Assembly: GCA_963755695.1 (NCBI GenBank)
Contig: CAVWLB010000008.1
Coordinates: 62,001 to 126,000 of the forward strand
Length of the DNA: 64,000 nt
Direction: 5' to 3'
From: QHWT01 sp963755695
Lineage (GTDB): Bacteria; Acidobacteriota; Vicinamibacteria; Vicinamibacterales; 2-12-FULL-66-21
Each line of letters starts with the position of its first letter. Positions within the stretch are counted from its first letter, which is position 1. Below the pieces are notes generated by a model. The model searched no databases and was not told the DNA's origin. It worked only from the letters and a program-made list of their open reading frames with translations. Shown here piece by piece: positions 44,057 to 53,324 of this stretch. The position numbers and the translations under genes are program-made.

Positions 44057-47000
44057 TCAGTCGCGGCGAACCGCGCTGTTGACCGCGGCAATCAGTTGTT
44101 CGGGTTCGACCGGTTTCGACAGGTGCCAGCCGTATCCCGCTTCCAGGGCTTGATCGCGCTCCCGCAGGCTGGCATAGGCGGTGACCGCGATCGCGGGTAT
44201 GCGGCCGCCTTCTGATTCCGGAAGGCTCCGGATCGCGCGAATCAGCGAGTTGCCATCCTGTTCGGGCATGCCGATGTCCGCAATCAGGATGTCGTAGCGA
44301 CTCCGGCCGAACAGATACAGGGCTTCGCCAGCCGACCTCGCGGTCGTCACCTCGGCGCCCTGCGCCTCCAGAATGAAGCGAAGCAACTCGCGCGCGTCCG
44401 CTTCATCGTCGACAATCAACGCACGCGCGCCGGTGAAAATACATTCCGAAACTGCCGGCCCTCGATTGGCTGCAGGGATCCGCCGTGGCTTTTCACGAAT
44501 TGGCAGTTGCACTCTGAACGTCGCGCCCTGACCGCGTCCCTCGCTTTCAGCCGACACCGTCCCGCCATGCGCCTCCGACAGGTAGCGGGTGATCGCGAGC
44601 CCGAGGCCCAGGCCGCCGTGTTTTCTTCCGGGCGTGCTGTCCGCCTGGCGGAAACGCTCGAACACATGCGGCAGGAACGCGGGATCGATGCCTTCTCCGC
44701 GATCCGTCACGACGATCTCGGCCAGATCGTCACGGTGATTGAGGTCAATGTCGACGCGCCCGCCGCTGGATGAAAACTTCACCGCATTCGAAAGCAGGTT
44801 CCAGATGATCTGCTGCAGCCGATCGGAATCTCCGGTCACCAGAACCTGCCAATCCGGATCTATCTCCAGATGCAAGCCGACGCCCTTGGCAATGGCACCG
44901 GGCCTGACCGCGTCCATCGCGCCGGCGATCACCACGCCGAGATCGACGACGTCGGCTCTGATCGACAGCTTGCCGGAGATGATCCGTGACACGTCGAGCA
45001 GATCTTCGACGAGCTGGGCCTGCACTCTGGCATTGCGCTCGAGCGACTCCAGCGCGCGCTGCTTCACGGCCGGCGCCATCGCCCCAACACGCAACATGTG
45101 CGCCCACCCGAGCACGGCGTTGAGCGGGGTCCGCAGTTCATGGGACAGGGTGGCGAGGAATTCGTCCTTCATGCGGTTCGCCTCCTCGAGGTTCTCGGCG
45201 AGGTGGCGGAACCGGGCCTCCGATTCTGCGATTGCCTGTCGCGTGAGAACCTGTGCGGAGATGTCGCGGAAGTAACAGACCACACCATGCCGCCGGTCGG
45301 GAAGCGAGATGCGATCGATCCGCCACTCGTAGTACTCGGTGATGCCGCGGTCGATCCGGAATTCGGCCCGCTCATCGGTGGCGTACGGTTCGCCGGTCGC
45401 CAGCGTCTGCCGGAACAACGCCACCAGTTCGTCGGCGTAATCCTTGGCCCAGAGCCGGTGAACGACCTCGCCGAAGTCGCGCCCGATCAGATCCGGAATG
45501 TCGCCGAAGACCGGCGCCGCGATCGGATTGACTTGCACAATCCGGAAGTCCTGGTCGACCAGATAGACGCCAACCGGCGCATTGTTGATGAGCGCCTCGA
45601 TTTGCGCGCTCCGATCCCGCAGCGCCTCGCCTTCTCGCGCCCGATTCAGCTGGGCCTCGACGCGCGCCAGCAGGTCCCGCGCGGTGAACGGCTTCACGAG
45701 ATAGTCGTCGGCCCCTGCCGCGATGCCTTCGAGTGTCGCCCCTTCTCCCGCGCGAGCCGAGAGCAGGACCACCGGAATATGACTGGTCGACGGATCGGCC
45801 CGCAACACCTCGAGCAGCTCGAAGCCGTCGAGACCAGGCATCATCACGTCCGCAAGCACCAGGTGCGGCGGGCGTTCCCGCACCGCTTCGAGTGCCGCCT
45901 TGCCGTCGGGAACCGATTCGACCTGCCAGCGCTCGCTGAGGAGGCGGCTCACGTACTCACGCATGTCCGCGTTGTCATCGGCGAGAAGAATGCGCGGCAG
46001 GCCGGTGTCAGGCACCGCCGACCGGGCAACGTCCGCCTGAGACGCTCTGTCGGAGACCCAGCCCACCGCCTCATTGACATAAGCCTGGGCGCTGACCGAC
46101 CTCGACGAGGTCAATCGCGGGCCGCTCACCCACTCTGCCGGAAGATGCGCGCTTCCGGTCGAGATCGAGACGGTGAAGGTGGTGCCTCGATCCACGACGC
46201 TCTCGACCCCGATGCTCCCGCCGTGCAGCCGCACCAGTTCCTGGACCAGCGCGAGACCAATCCCTGTGCCTTCGTGGGTGCGTGCACGTGCCCCATGCAC
46301 GCGATGAAAACGCTCGAAGACGTGCGCCAACTCCGCGGGCGCGATTCCGGTCCCGGTGTCACTCACCGCCAGCGTGACATGATCTCCGTGCCACCGGAGC
46401 CGCACGACGATCTCCCCTTCGAACGTGAACTTCAAGGCGTTCGAGACGAGATTCATCACCACCTTTTCCCACATCTCGCGATCGACGTAGACGTGATCCG
46501 GGAGCGCGGGGCAATCGACGACCAGTCGCACACCGGCCCTTTCAATCGCCGATCGGAACACGCTGGCAAGATCGGTGGTGAGGGCGGCAAGGTCAGTCGA
46601 CTCGTAGTTGGCTCGCACCCGGCCCGCTTCAATCCGGGAAAAATCCAGCAGATTGTTCACCAGCTTCGCCAGCCGCAGCCCGTTCCGATGGACCACGGTC
46701 AGCACCTCGCGTTGTTCGGCCGCGAGCTCGCTCTCCGGCCGCGCGAGCAGGTCCTCGATCGGACCGAGCATCAACGTCAGCGGGGTGCGGAACTCGTGGC
46801 TCACGTTCGAGAAGAACGCGGTTTTCGTGCGATCGAGCTCGGCGAGCATGTCGGCCCGGCGCCGTTCGTCTTCGTAGGCGGTCGCGTTGGCGAGGCTGGT
46901 CGAGATCTGGCCGGTCACCAGATCGACGAACCCACGATACGCGTCATCGAGCCGGCGGTATGGATTGAGCGCAAGCACCACGAGCCCGGCATCGGTGTGC

Positions 47001-47884
47001 TGCCCACGGGCAGCGAGCGGCAGCACCGCCGCCTGTTGTGGACCACGGTCCCATGGTCCCGGTGGAACGACGCCGATGCGGGCCTCCAGATCGTTGACGA
47101 TGCGAAGGCCGCGATGCTGTAAGACGTCGGCGAACGGCCACGGCGCTCGCTCGCCCGCGCCGACCGCGAGCGGTGCGGCCGGATGGCCCGGTTCGATGCC
47201 CGCGGCCGCCGCCAGCGAGAGCTGACGGGCTGCCGGATCGAGGCGATAGATCAACGCGAACGGCACGTCCTGCGGATTGGTACGAAGGGCTTGCCCGGAC
47301 AGCTCGCACGCCTCCACCACGGTGCGCGCGTCGGCGGTCGATGCGGCAAGCTGGCGGAGCAGCTTCAGTTGCCGCTCCCGCACGACCCGTTCCGTGTCGT
47401 CGGTGTTGGCGCAGATGATCCCGCCGGCGCTCCCCTCGTCATCCGGAATCGGGCTGTAGGAAAAGGTGTAGTAGGTCTCTTCGGGATACCCGTTGCGCTC
47501 CATGATCAGGAGCTGCGCCTCGACGTAGGTGCCCTGATCGCCGCCCATCGCCGTGGCGAGCATTGGCGCGATGTCTTCCCAGATCTCCCGCCACACCACC
47601 GAAGCGGGCTGGCCCAGCGCCTCCGGATGCTTGCCACCGATGATCGCCTTGTAGGCGTCGTTGTACACGTAGGTGAGCTCCGGGCCCCATCCGATCCACA
47701 TCGCCTGACGAGAGGTCAGCATGATCCGGATCGCGGTCTTCAGTCCGACCGGCCACCGCTCGGGAGGACCGAGCGGGGTTTGCGTCCAGTCGTAGGCGCG
47801 AATGCGGGCCCCCAGTTCGCCGCCGCCATTCAGAAAACTTCGATCGTGGGGTGGAGTCGTGGTGGGGGTCCGGGGCGTCGTCAT
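44057..47884 (-). CDS. double hybrid sensor histidine kinase (PAS-GAF-HK-REC-PAS-HK-REC)
   Basis: 1275 residues without TM helices, so a cytoplasmic sensor. Order: PAS-like (~20-165), GAF (~170-335), first HisKA (FFSNVSHEFRTPL, His363) and HATPase (NLVSNALKFTF; DTGTGIA; GTGIGLAL) to ~575, receiver (LLADDNADM; Asp679 in LVLADVMMPGLDG; Lys731), PAS (~755-880), second HisKA (FLATLSHELRTPL, His915) and HATPase (NLLSNAVKFSS; GLGLGLAITRY) to ~1130, terminal receiver (LIVDDEADA; Asp1203 in ILIADIGMPEQDG). All phosphoacceptor residues are present, so a multistep relay inside one chain is likely. ATG 47884 chosen; an upstream in-frame start at 47965 exists. No response regulator with an output domain is nearby. 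Confidence 0.92.
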   Translation of the reverse strand: MTTPRTPTTTPPHDRSFLNGGGELGARIRAYDWTQTPLGPPERWPVGLKTAIRIMLTSRQAMWIGWGPELTYVYNDAYKAIIGGKHPEALGQPASVVWREIWEDIAPMLATAMGGDQGTYVEAQLLIMERNGYPEETYYTFSYSPIPDDEGSAGGIICANTDDTERVVRERQLKLLRQLAASTADARTVVEACELSGQALRTNPQDVPFALIYRLDPAARQLSLAAAAGIEPGHPAAPLAVGAGERAPWPFADVLQHRGLRIVNDLEARIGVVPPGPWDRGPQQAAVLPLAARGQHTDAGLVVLALNPYRRLDDAYRGFVDLVTGQISTSLANATAYEDERRRADMLAELDRTKTAFFSNVSHEFRTPLTLMLGPIEDLLARPESELAAEQREVLTVVHRNGLRLAKLVNNLLDFSRIEAGRVRANYESTDLAALTTDLASVFRSAIERAGVRLVVDCPALPDHVYVDREMWEKVVMNLVSNALKFTFEGEIVVRLRWHGDHVTLAVSDTGTGIAPAELAHVFERFHRVHGARARTHEGTGIGLALVQELVRLHGGSIGVESVVDRGTTFTVSISTGSAHLPAEWVSGPRLTSSRSVSAQAYVNEAVGWVSDRASQADVARSAVPDTGLPRILLADDNADMREYVSRLLSERWQVESVPDGKAALEAVRERPPHLVLADVMMPGLDGFELLEVLRADPSTSHIPVVLLSARAGEGATLEGIAAGADDYLVKPFTARDLLARVEAQLNRAREGEALRDRSAQIEALINNAPVGVYLVDQDFRIVQVNPIAAPVFGDIPDLIGRDFGEVVHRLWAKDYADELVALFRQTLATGEPYATDERAEFRIDRGITEYYEWRIDRISLPDRRHGVVCYFRDISAQVLTRQAIAESEARFRHLAENLEEANRMKDEFLATLSHELRTPLNAVLGWAHMLRVGAMAPAVKQRALESLERNARVQAQLVEDLLDVSRIISGKLSIRADVVDLGVVIAGAMDAVRPGAIAKGVGLHLEIDPDWQVLVTGDSDRLQQIIWNLLSNAVKFSSSGGRVDIDLNHRDDLAEIVVTDRGEGIDPAFLPHVFERFRQADSTPGRKHGGLGLGLAITRYLSEAHGGTVSAESEGRGQGATFRVQLPIREKPRRIPAANRGPAVSECIFTGARALIVDDEADARELLRFILEAQGAEVTTARSAGEALYLFGRSRYDILIADIGMPEQDGNSLIRAIRSLPESEGGRIPAIAVTAYASLRERDQALEAGYGWHLSKPVEPEQLIAAVNSAVRRD

Positions 47885-47980
47885 GCGGCGTCGGGAAGCA
47901 GCACTATATCGTGGAACGGCAGGTCGCACCGGACCAAAAGGGATGGCGCGAACTCCGCGCCTCAACCGCCGCGGTTCTCC

Positions 47981-48028
47981 TTGACATCCTAGGAGAGCGC
48001 ACTTACTCTCCTCGAATGACTAGGAGAG
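47981..48028 (+). promoter_or_regulatory. PadR promoter with three-copy AGGAGAG operator
   Basis: TTGACA (47981-47986), 17-base spacer, TACTCT (48004-48009). AGGAGAG occurs at 47991-47997 (plus), as its complement CTCTCCT at 48006-48012 (over the -10) and again plus at 48022-48028, where it also supplies the ribosome site of padR. CTAGGAGAG is repeated exactly, 31 bases apart (47989 and 48020). Confidence 0.65.
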
Positions 48029-48032
48029 CCAG

Positions 48033-48374
48033 GTGAGCGAACCGACTGAACTGCTGCAGGGGACCCTCGACCTGCTGATTCTGAAGGCGCTGTCGCTCGG
48101 TCCGCTGCACGGCTACGGGGTGCTGCTTCGGATCGGGCAGATCTCGCGCGATCGCCTGCAGATCCAGCAGGGCTCGCTCTACCCTGCCCTCTATCGACTC
48201 GAACATCAGGGGCTGATTGCCGCCGAATGGGGAGAATCGGAGAACCGGCGCAAGGCGAAGTACTACCGTCTCACCGCCGCAGGGCGGCGGCGCTTCAAGG
48301 AGGAGACGGCGTACTGGCAGCGGTTCTCCGAGGCCATCGGCTGTGCGCTGAAGGCGGTGCCGGAGGATCTATGA
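48033..48374 (+). CDS. PadR family transcriptional regulator
   Basis: 113 residues from GTG 48033. ELLQGTLDLLILKALSLGPL is the PadR opening; QQGSLYPALYRLEHQGLIAAEW the recognition part; KYYRLTAAGRRRF the wing. The ribosome site GGAG lies within the third operator half-site, so bound repressor could also block translation initiation on the DNA or RNA level (inference). ATGA overlap with the following ADOP permease gene (48371). Divergent from the hybrid kinase gene. Confidence 0.93.
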   Translation: MSEPTELLQGTLDLLILKALSLGPLHGYGVLLRIGQISRDRLQIQQGSLYPALYRLEHQGLIAAEWGESENRRKAKYYRLTAAGRRRFKEETAYWQRFSEAIGCALKAVPEDL

Positions 48375-51095
48375 CGCGCTTTGCCAGGCTTCGGTCGTGG
48401 CTCCGCGCCAGTCTCCACTCCGCCGACTTCGAGCGCGGCATGCGCGACGAGATGGAAACGCACGTGGAAATGTACGAGGCCGATTTACGCCGGCGCGGCA
48501 TTCCCGCGGCCGAAGCACACCGGCAGGCTCGCGCGGAATTCGGCAGCATCGCCGCGCGACGCGACGAGTGCCGCGAGGCCGTAGGCCTCCGGCTTCTCGA
48601 CGAGCTCCGCGGAGACGTCAGGTTCGCGATCCGGCTCCTGCGCCAGTCTCCCACCTTCAGCCTGATCGCCCTGCTGTCGCTCGGACTGGGCATCGGCGCG
48701 AACACCGCGATCTTCAACCTGATCGATACGGTGCTCGTGAAGTTTCTGCCGGTCGAGGAGCCTCAGCGCCTCTTCTTCATCGACAACTCGGGCGGAAAGT
48801 CGGGCGGCAGCAGTGGACCGCCGTATCCATGTTACGAACGGATGCGCGATCACAACCGCTTCCTGTCGGGCATCGCGGCGTTCAGCGAAGGGCAATTCAA
48901 GGTCACCATCGAGGGCCGGCCGGAGCAGGTGTTCGGGCAGGTTGCGTCCGGCAGTTACTTCGATGTCCTTGGCGTCAGCGCCATCTACGGTCGCGTGCTC
49001 ACGCCGGCCGACGACTCGATCATCGGTCGCGGCGGTCCGGACGGCGCCGTCGCCGTCATCAGTCACGGCTTCTGGGTGCGGCGATTCGGGAGAGACCCTG
49101 CGGTCCTGGGCAAGCGCATTCAGGTCGGCACCGACTGGGTGACGATCGTCGGCGTGACCCCGCCCGACTTCTTCGGACTCCAGGTCGGCTCGCCCATCGA
49201 GATCACGGTTCCGATGATGCTCTCCTCGGACAATGTGAGGATGAAGCAAAGCTGGTGGATGAGTGTCGTCGGACGCATCAAGGCCGACGCGTCGGTTGCC
49301 AACGCCCGCGACGATCTCAATGGACTGTTCGACGCCTACATGGACGAAATCGGCTTTCGTCGCGAGAAACGCGAGTACTTCAGCGGCATCGAGCTGGTGC
49401 CGGCCGCTCGAGGCTTGAACGGGTTGCGCCGCGATTACTCCGAGCCGCTGCTGATCATCATGGCCATCGTCGCGGTCGTGCTGCTGATTGGCTGCGCCAA
49501 TGCCGCAAACCTGCTCCTGGCACGGGCCAGCGCCCGACAGAACGAGATGGCCGTAAGGCTGGCCATTGGCGCCAGCCGCTCCAGGCTCGTGCGGCAGCTG
49601 ATCACCGAAGGAGCAGTGCTGGTCTCGCTCGGAGCGCTGCTGGGGCTCCTGTTTGCCCGGTGGGGCGTGTCCTTTCTCGTCAAAATTCTGGCGGGACCTG
49701 CGGAAAGTCTCCACTTGAAACCTCAGTTCGATTTGCGGGTACTCGGCTTCACCGGTCTGGTTGCCGTGCTGACGGCACTGCTGTTCAGTCTTGCGCCGGC
49801 CCTGCACGCGACACGAACTGACGCGGCAAAACCCGCCGGCGCCGGAATGTCATCCTCCAGGTCCCGCGTGCGCCTGGGGCAGTCGCTGGTGGTCATTCAA
49901 GTGATGCTGTCGGTGGTACTCCTCTGCGGGGCAGCCCTGTTTCTGCGGACCCTCCACAATCTCGAGGCCGTCGACGCCGGCTTCAACCGGCAGGGTGTGC
50001 TGACCGTTTTCGTGGAGTCGACGGCGCGCGAAACAAGGCGCGGCACTGTCGAGCGGGTCAGGCCAACTCCCGCGGAAAGCAGACAGGAACATGCTCGGCT
50101 AGGCCTGATGTGGGAAGACTTCATCGGTCGCGTCGGCGCGCTGCCGGGCGTGACCCGAGCAGCGGCCGCGACGATGAGCCCGCTGACCGGACACGATCGC
50201 GGCGTGGTCATTGCGGTCAGCGGTCGAACGCTGACGGAATCGGAACGCGCCATTCACGTCAATCAAGTCACGGCCGACTACTTCGACACTCTTGGGATCC
50301 GCCTTCTCTCAGGGCGAACCTTTACCCGAGCCGATCGCGCGGGATCGCTGCGCGTCGCGATTCTCAACGAAACGGCGGCGCGGACGTATTTCCCCGGCGA
50401 AAATCCAATCGGTAGAAAGGTCAGCTTCCCCGGACAGCGCGTCGAAGACGAGTACGAAATCATTGGGGTCGTCGGCGACACGAGGTATCGCAATCTGCGA
50501 ACGCCGGACGAGCGCATGGGATACGTGCCGATTGAACAATCCTTGGATCCGATATCGGGGGCGCTGGTTTCCATCCAGGCTAGTGGCGACCCGATGAGCA
50601 TGGTGGGGCCGATCCGCACGCTCGCCGCCGAAGATCTTCCCGGCGGATTCGTCTCCAAGATAGGGTACTGTCGAAGAGCGATTACAGCAATCCCTGGTTC
50701 GCGAGCGGCTCCTGTCCATGCTCGCCACGTTCTTTGCCGGCCTGGCGCTGACGCTCGCCTGTATCGGTCTGTACGGAATCATGGCGTATGGGGTCGTCCG
50801 CCGCACACGGGAGATTGGCATTCGCGTCGCGATTGGCGCCGACGAGCGATCGGTGATGTGGATGGTGGTGGGCGAAACGTTGGGCCTGGTCGTCGTGGGC
50901 GCCACACTCGGCACGCTGGCGTCACTCGCCGCTGGGGGGTACGTCAGGCACCAGCTGTTCGGCGTGTCGCCCGGCGATCCGCTGGCGGTCGCCATCGCGA
51001 TTCTGCTCCTGCTCGCGGTCACGATCGCCGCCGGGTACCTGCCGGCGCGCCGGGCGACCCGGATCAACCCGGTGATTGCGTTGCGGTATGAGTAG
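48371..51095 (+). CDS. ADOP-family MacB/FtsX-type ABC permease (PadR-linked), frameshifted at 50663
   Basis: Cytoplasmic N-terminal extension (FERGMRDEMETHVEMYEADL), first TM (IRLLRQSPTFSLIALLSLGL), then two MacB periplasmic/FtsX units (NEMAVRLAIGASRSRLVRQL in the first). After GGFVSKIG the frame is lost at GGG (50663-50665); removing one G gives T-V-E-E-R-L-Q-Q-S-L-V-R-E-R-L-L, the usual linker, and the last FtsX domain follows (REIGIRVAIGADERSVMWMV; YLPARRATRINPVIALRYE) to 51095. So a ~907-residue protein if the extra base is an error. Overlaps padR by four bases. Confidence 0.88.
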
Positions 51096-51351
51096 CAAGG
51101 GCGCGGTGACACGAACGTCATAGAGGGCGTGTCGTTGTCGTGAAGGCTCCTCCCGATCGGCCCGAATTCCAAAATGATGAATGATTCCGGTCGTAATGTG
51201 CCGCCTGCTCTACGAGAGTGGCTCTGCTGCTCCGCGAGCTCGGTGACGAATCGTACGTGACAGCGCGGTGTCCCCGGTCGTGGTATACAACTGGCCGCAC
51301 TCGGCCCCGACAGCTTGACGCCGGGAAGGACCTTCTGGAGCGAGGCTCGTA

Positions 51352-53319
51352 ATGATTGCTCGATGTACCGCTACCGTCGCAGGTGGTGTCCTCCTGACTG
51401 GCGTGACGCTCGTCGCTCAGTCGTCTGGGCCGGACGGCCGACAGATCACCGATCCTCGAAGTCTCAGCTCGGAATCCAATGCCGCGGCCCGACCGATTTC
51501 CATCGACGACCTGTATTTCACTCGATCGGTCGCCGGCGCAGCCTGGTCGCCGGATGGCAAAGAGATCGTCTTCACCACGGACATCTCGGGCCGGCAGAAC
51601 CTTTGGAAAGTCAACGCCGCAGGGGGATGGCCGCTCCAGCTCACGCAGTCCGACGAGCGGCAGTACAACGCCAGTTGGTCTCCGGATGGCAAGTTGATCG
51701 CCTTCCAGCAGGACACCGCCGGAAACGAGCTCTGGGACATCTTCACGATTCCGCGCGACGGCGGGGAGGCGATCAATTTGACCGGCACGTCCGACGTTCG
51801 CGAAGAAGGGCCCCGCTGGTCGCCCGATGGAAAGACCCTCGCGGTCAATCGCAAGCCCAAGGACGCGACGGTCTACGACATCGCGTTGCTCGATTCGGCC
51901 ACTCGCAACCTCAAGCTCCTCACCCACGAAAGCACGCCGAATCACATCTGGCAATCGATTGCGTGGAGCTCCGATGGACGGACGTTGTACGCCAATCGCC
52001 TCGAGGTCAGCTTTCAGGATTCCGATGTCTACGCGATTGAGACGGCCACCGGCAACGCGAAGAATCTCACGGCCCACCAGGGGCAGGTGTTGTATCTGGC
52101 CTCCTCGTTGTCTCCTGACGGCAAAACGCTGCTCGTCACTTCGAATGCGAAGGGTGGCTACCAGAACGTCGCGCTGCTGAGTCTCTCCGGCGAGCCGCTC
52201 AAGTGGGTCACGGATACGCAATGGGAAGCCTTGTCCGGCGACTTCTCGCCGGATGGCAAGTGGTTCACCTATTCCATCAACGCCGATGGCCGAACCGATC
52301 TCTTTCTGGCAGACCCCGCGACTACCCAGGGACAACGTCTGACCATCAACCCTGGTGTGAACGGATTTGCCGCCTATCCCAATTCGTTCTCGCCATCGGG
52401 CGATCGCCTGCTCGTTTCGCACGAGAGCTCCGTGGATCCCGCCGACTACTGGGTGTACGAGGTGGCCGGAGCGAAGCCCACGCAACTCACCTATTCGGCG
52501 ATCGCAAGCCTCACCAATGCTCCGCGGCCGTCTTCGCAGGTCGTCAGCTACAAGTCGTTCGACGGCAAGACCATCAGTGCGTTGATGTGGTTGCCGTTCA
52601 ACTTGAAGCGCGATGGATCCAACCCCGCGCTCGTGCTCCCCCACGGTGGGCCGACAGGTCAATCGGCGGACTTCTGGAGCCCTCGAATCGCCGCGTTTGT
52701 TTCTCGCGGCTACATCTGCATTGCGCCGAACGTGCGCGGCTCGACCGGCTACGGTATGGAGTTCCAGAAAGCCAACTACCAGGATCTGGGCGGCGGCGAT
52801 CTCCAGGACGAAGTCTTCGCATCGAAGTTCCTGGTGGCGACAGGCTATGTGGATGCGAAAAAGATTGGCATCACCGGTGGCTCGTATGGCGGTTTCATGA
52901 CGCTGATGGCCATCGGCCGGACGCCGACCATCTGGGCGGCGGGGGTCGAACTCTTCGGCATCATCGACTGGATGACGATGCTGCAACATTCCGATCCGAT
53001 GCTGCAGCAGTACGAAAGGGCGCTGCTTGGAGATCCGGTAAAGGACCGCGCCGCGTACGAAGCGGCGTCACCGATCAAATACATCGGCAACGTCACCGCC
53101 CCCTTGCTCGTGCTGCAAGGGGAGAACGACCCTCGCGTGCCGAAGGAGGAGGCAGACCAGGTGGTCGACCTGCTGAAGCGCGCCGGCAAGGTCGTCGACG
53201 TGCACTACTACCCAAACGAAGGACACGGTTTCGAGAAGCGCGAGAACCAGATCGACTCGATCCGCCGGACCCTCGAATGGTTCGACAAGCATCTGAAGGG
53301 TCAAAAGGCCAAGAGCTGA
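51352..53319 (+). CDS. secreted S9 family (prolyl oligopeptidase-like) serine peptidase
   Basis: 655 residues, ATG 51352, GGAGCGAGG 7-15 bases upstream; signal peptide (ATVAGGVLLTGVTLVAQS). Residues ~50-390 are WD40-like/TolB beta-propeller blades with repeated WSPDGK motifs; the C-terminal hydrolase domain has PALVLPHGGPTGQ, the nucleophile GGSYGGF (Ser511), GENDPRVP (Asp593) and EGHGF (His625). This is the dipeptidyl/acylaminoacyl-peptidase branch of S9. Probably periplasmic, trimming peptides. A deacetylase-like gene begins 5 bases downstream, suggesting cotranscription. Confidence 0.93.
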   Translation: MIARCTATVAGGVLLTGVTLVAQSSGPDGRQITDPRSLSSESNAAARPISIDDLYFTRSVAGAAWSPDGKEIVFTTDISGRQNLWKVNAAGGWPLQLTQSDERQYNASWSPDGKLIAFQQDTAGNELWDIFTIPRDGGEAINLTGTSDVREEGPRWSPDGKTLAVNRKPKDATVYDIALLDSATRNLKLLTHESTPNHIWQSIAWSSDGRTLYANRLEVSFQDSDVYAIETATGNAKNLTAHQGQVLYLASSLSPDGKTLLVTSNAKGGYQNVALLSLSGEPLKWVTDTQWEALSGDFSPDGKWFTYSINADGRTDLFLADPATTQGQRLTINPGVNGFAAYPNSFSPSGDRLLVSHESSVDPADYWVYEVAGAKPTQLTYSAIASLTNAPRPSSQVVSYKSFDGKTISALMWLPFNLKRDGSNPALVLPHGGPTGQSADFWSPRIAAFVSRGYICIAPNVRGSTGYGMEFQKANYQDLGGGDLQDEVFASKFLVATGYVDAKKIGITGGSYGGFMTLMAIGRTPTIWAAGVELFGIIDWMTMLQHSDPMLQQYERALLGDPVKDRAAYEAASPIKYIGNVTAPLLVLQGENDPRVPKEEADQVVDLLKRAGKVVDVHYYPNEGHGFEKRENQIDSIRRTLEWFDKHLKGQKAKS

Positions 53320-53324
53320 GACGC

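Noticed and set aside
45098..47122. 674-codon plus-strand ORF opposite the hybrid kinase
   Set aside because: Shadow ORF: the other strand has all kinase and receiver motifs with intact phosphosites.
48485..49807. 440-codon minus-strand ORF opposite the ADOP permease
   Set aside because: Shadow ORF with Gln/Arg/His-rich composition and no recognisable family.
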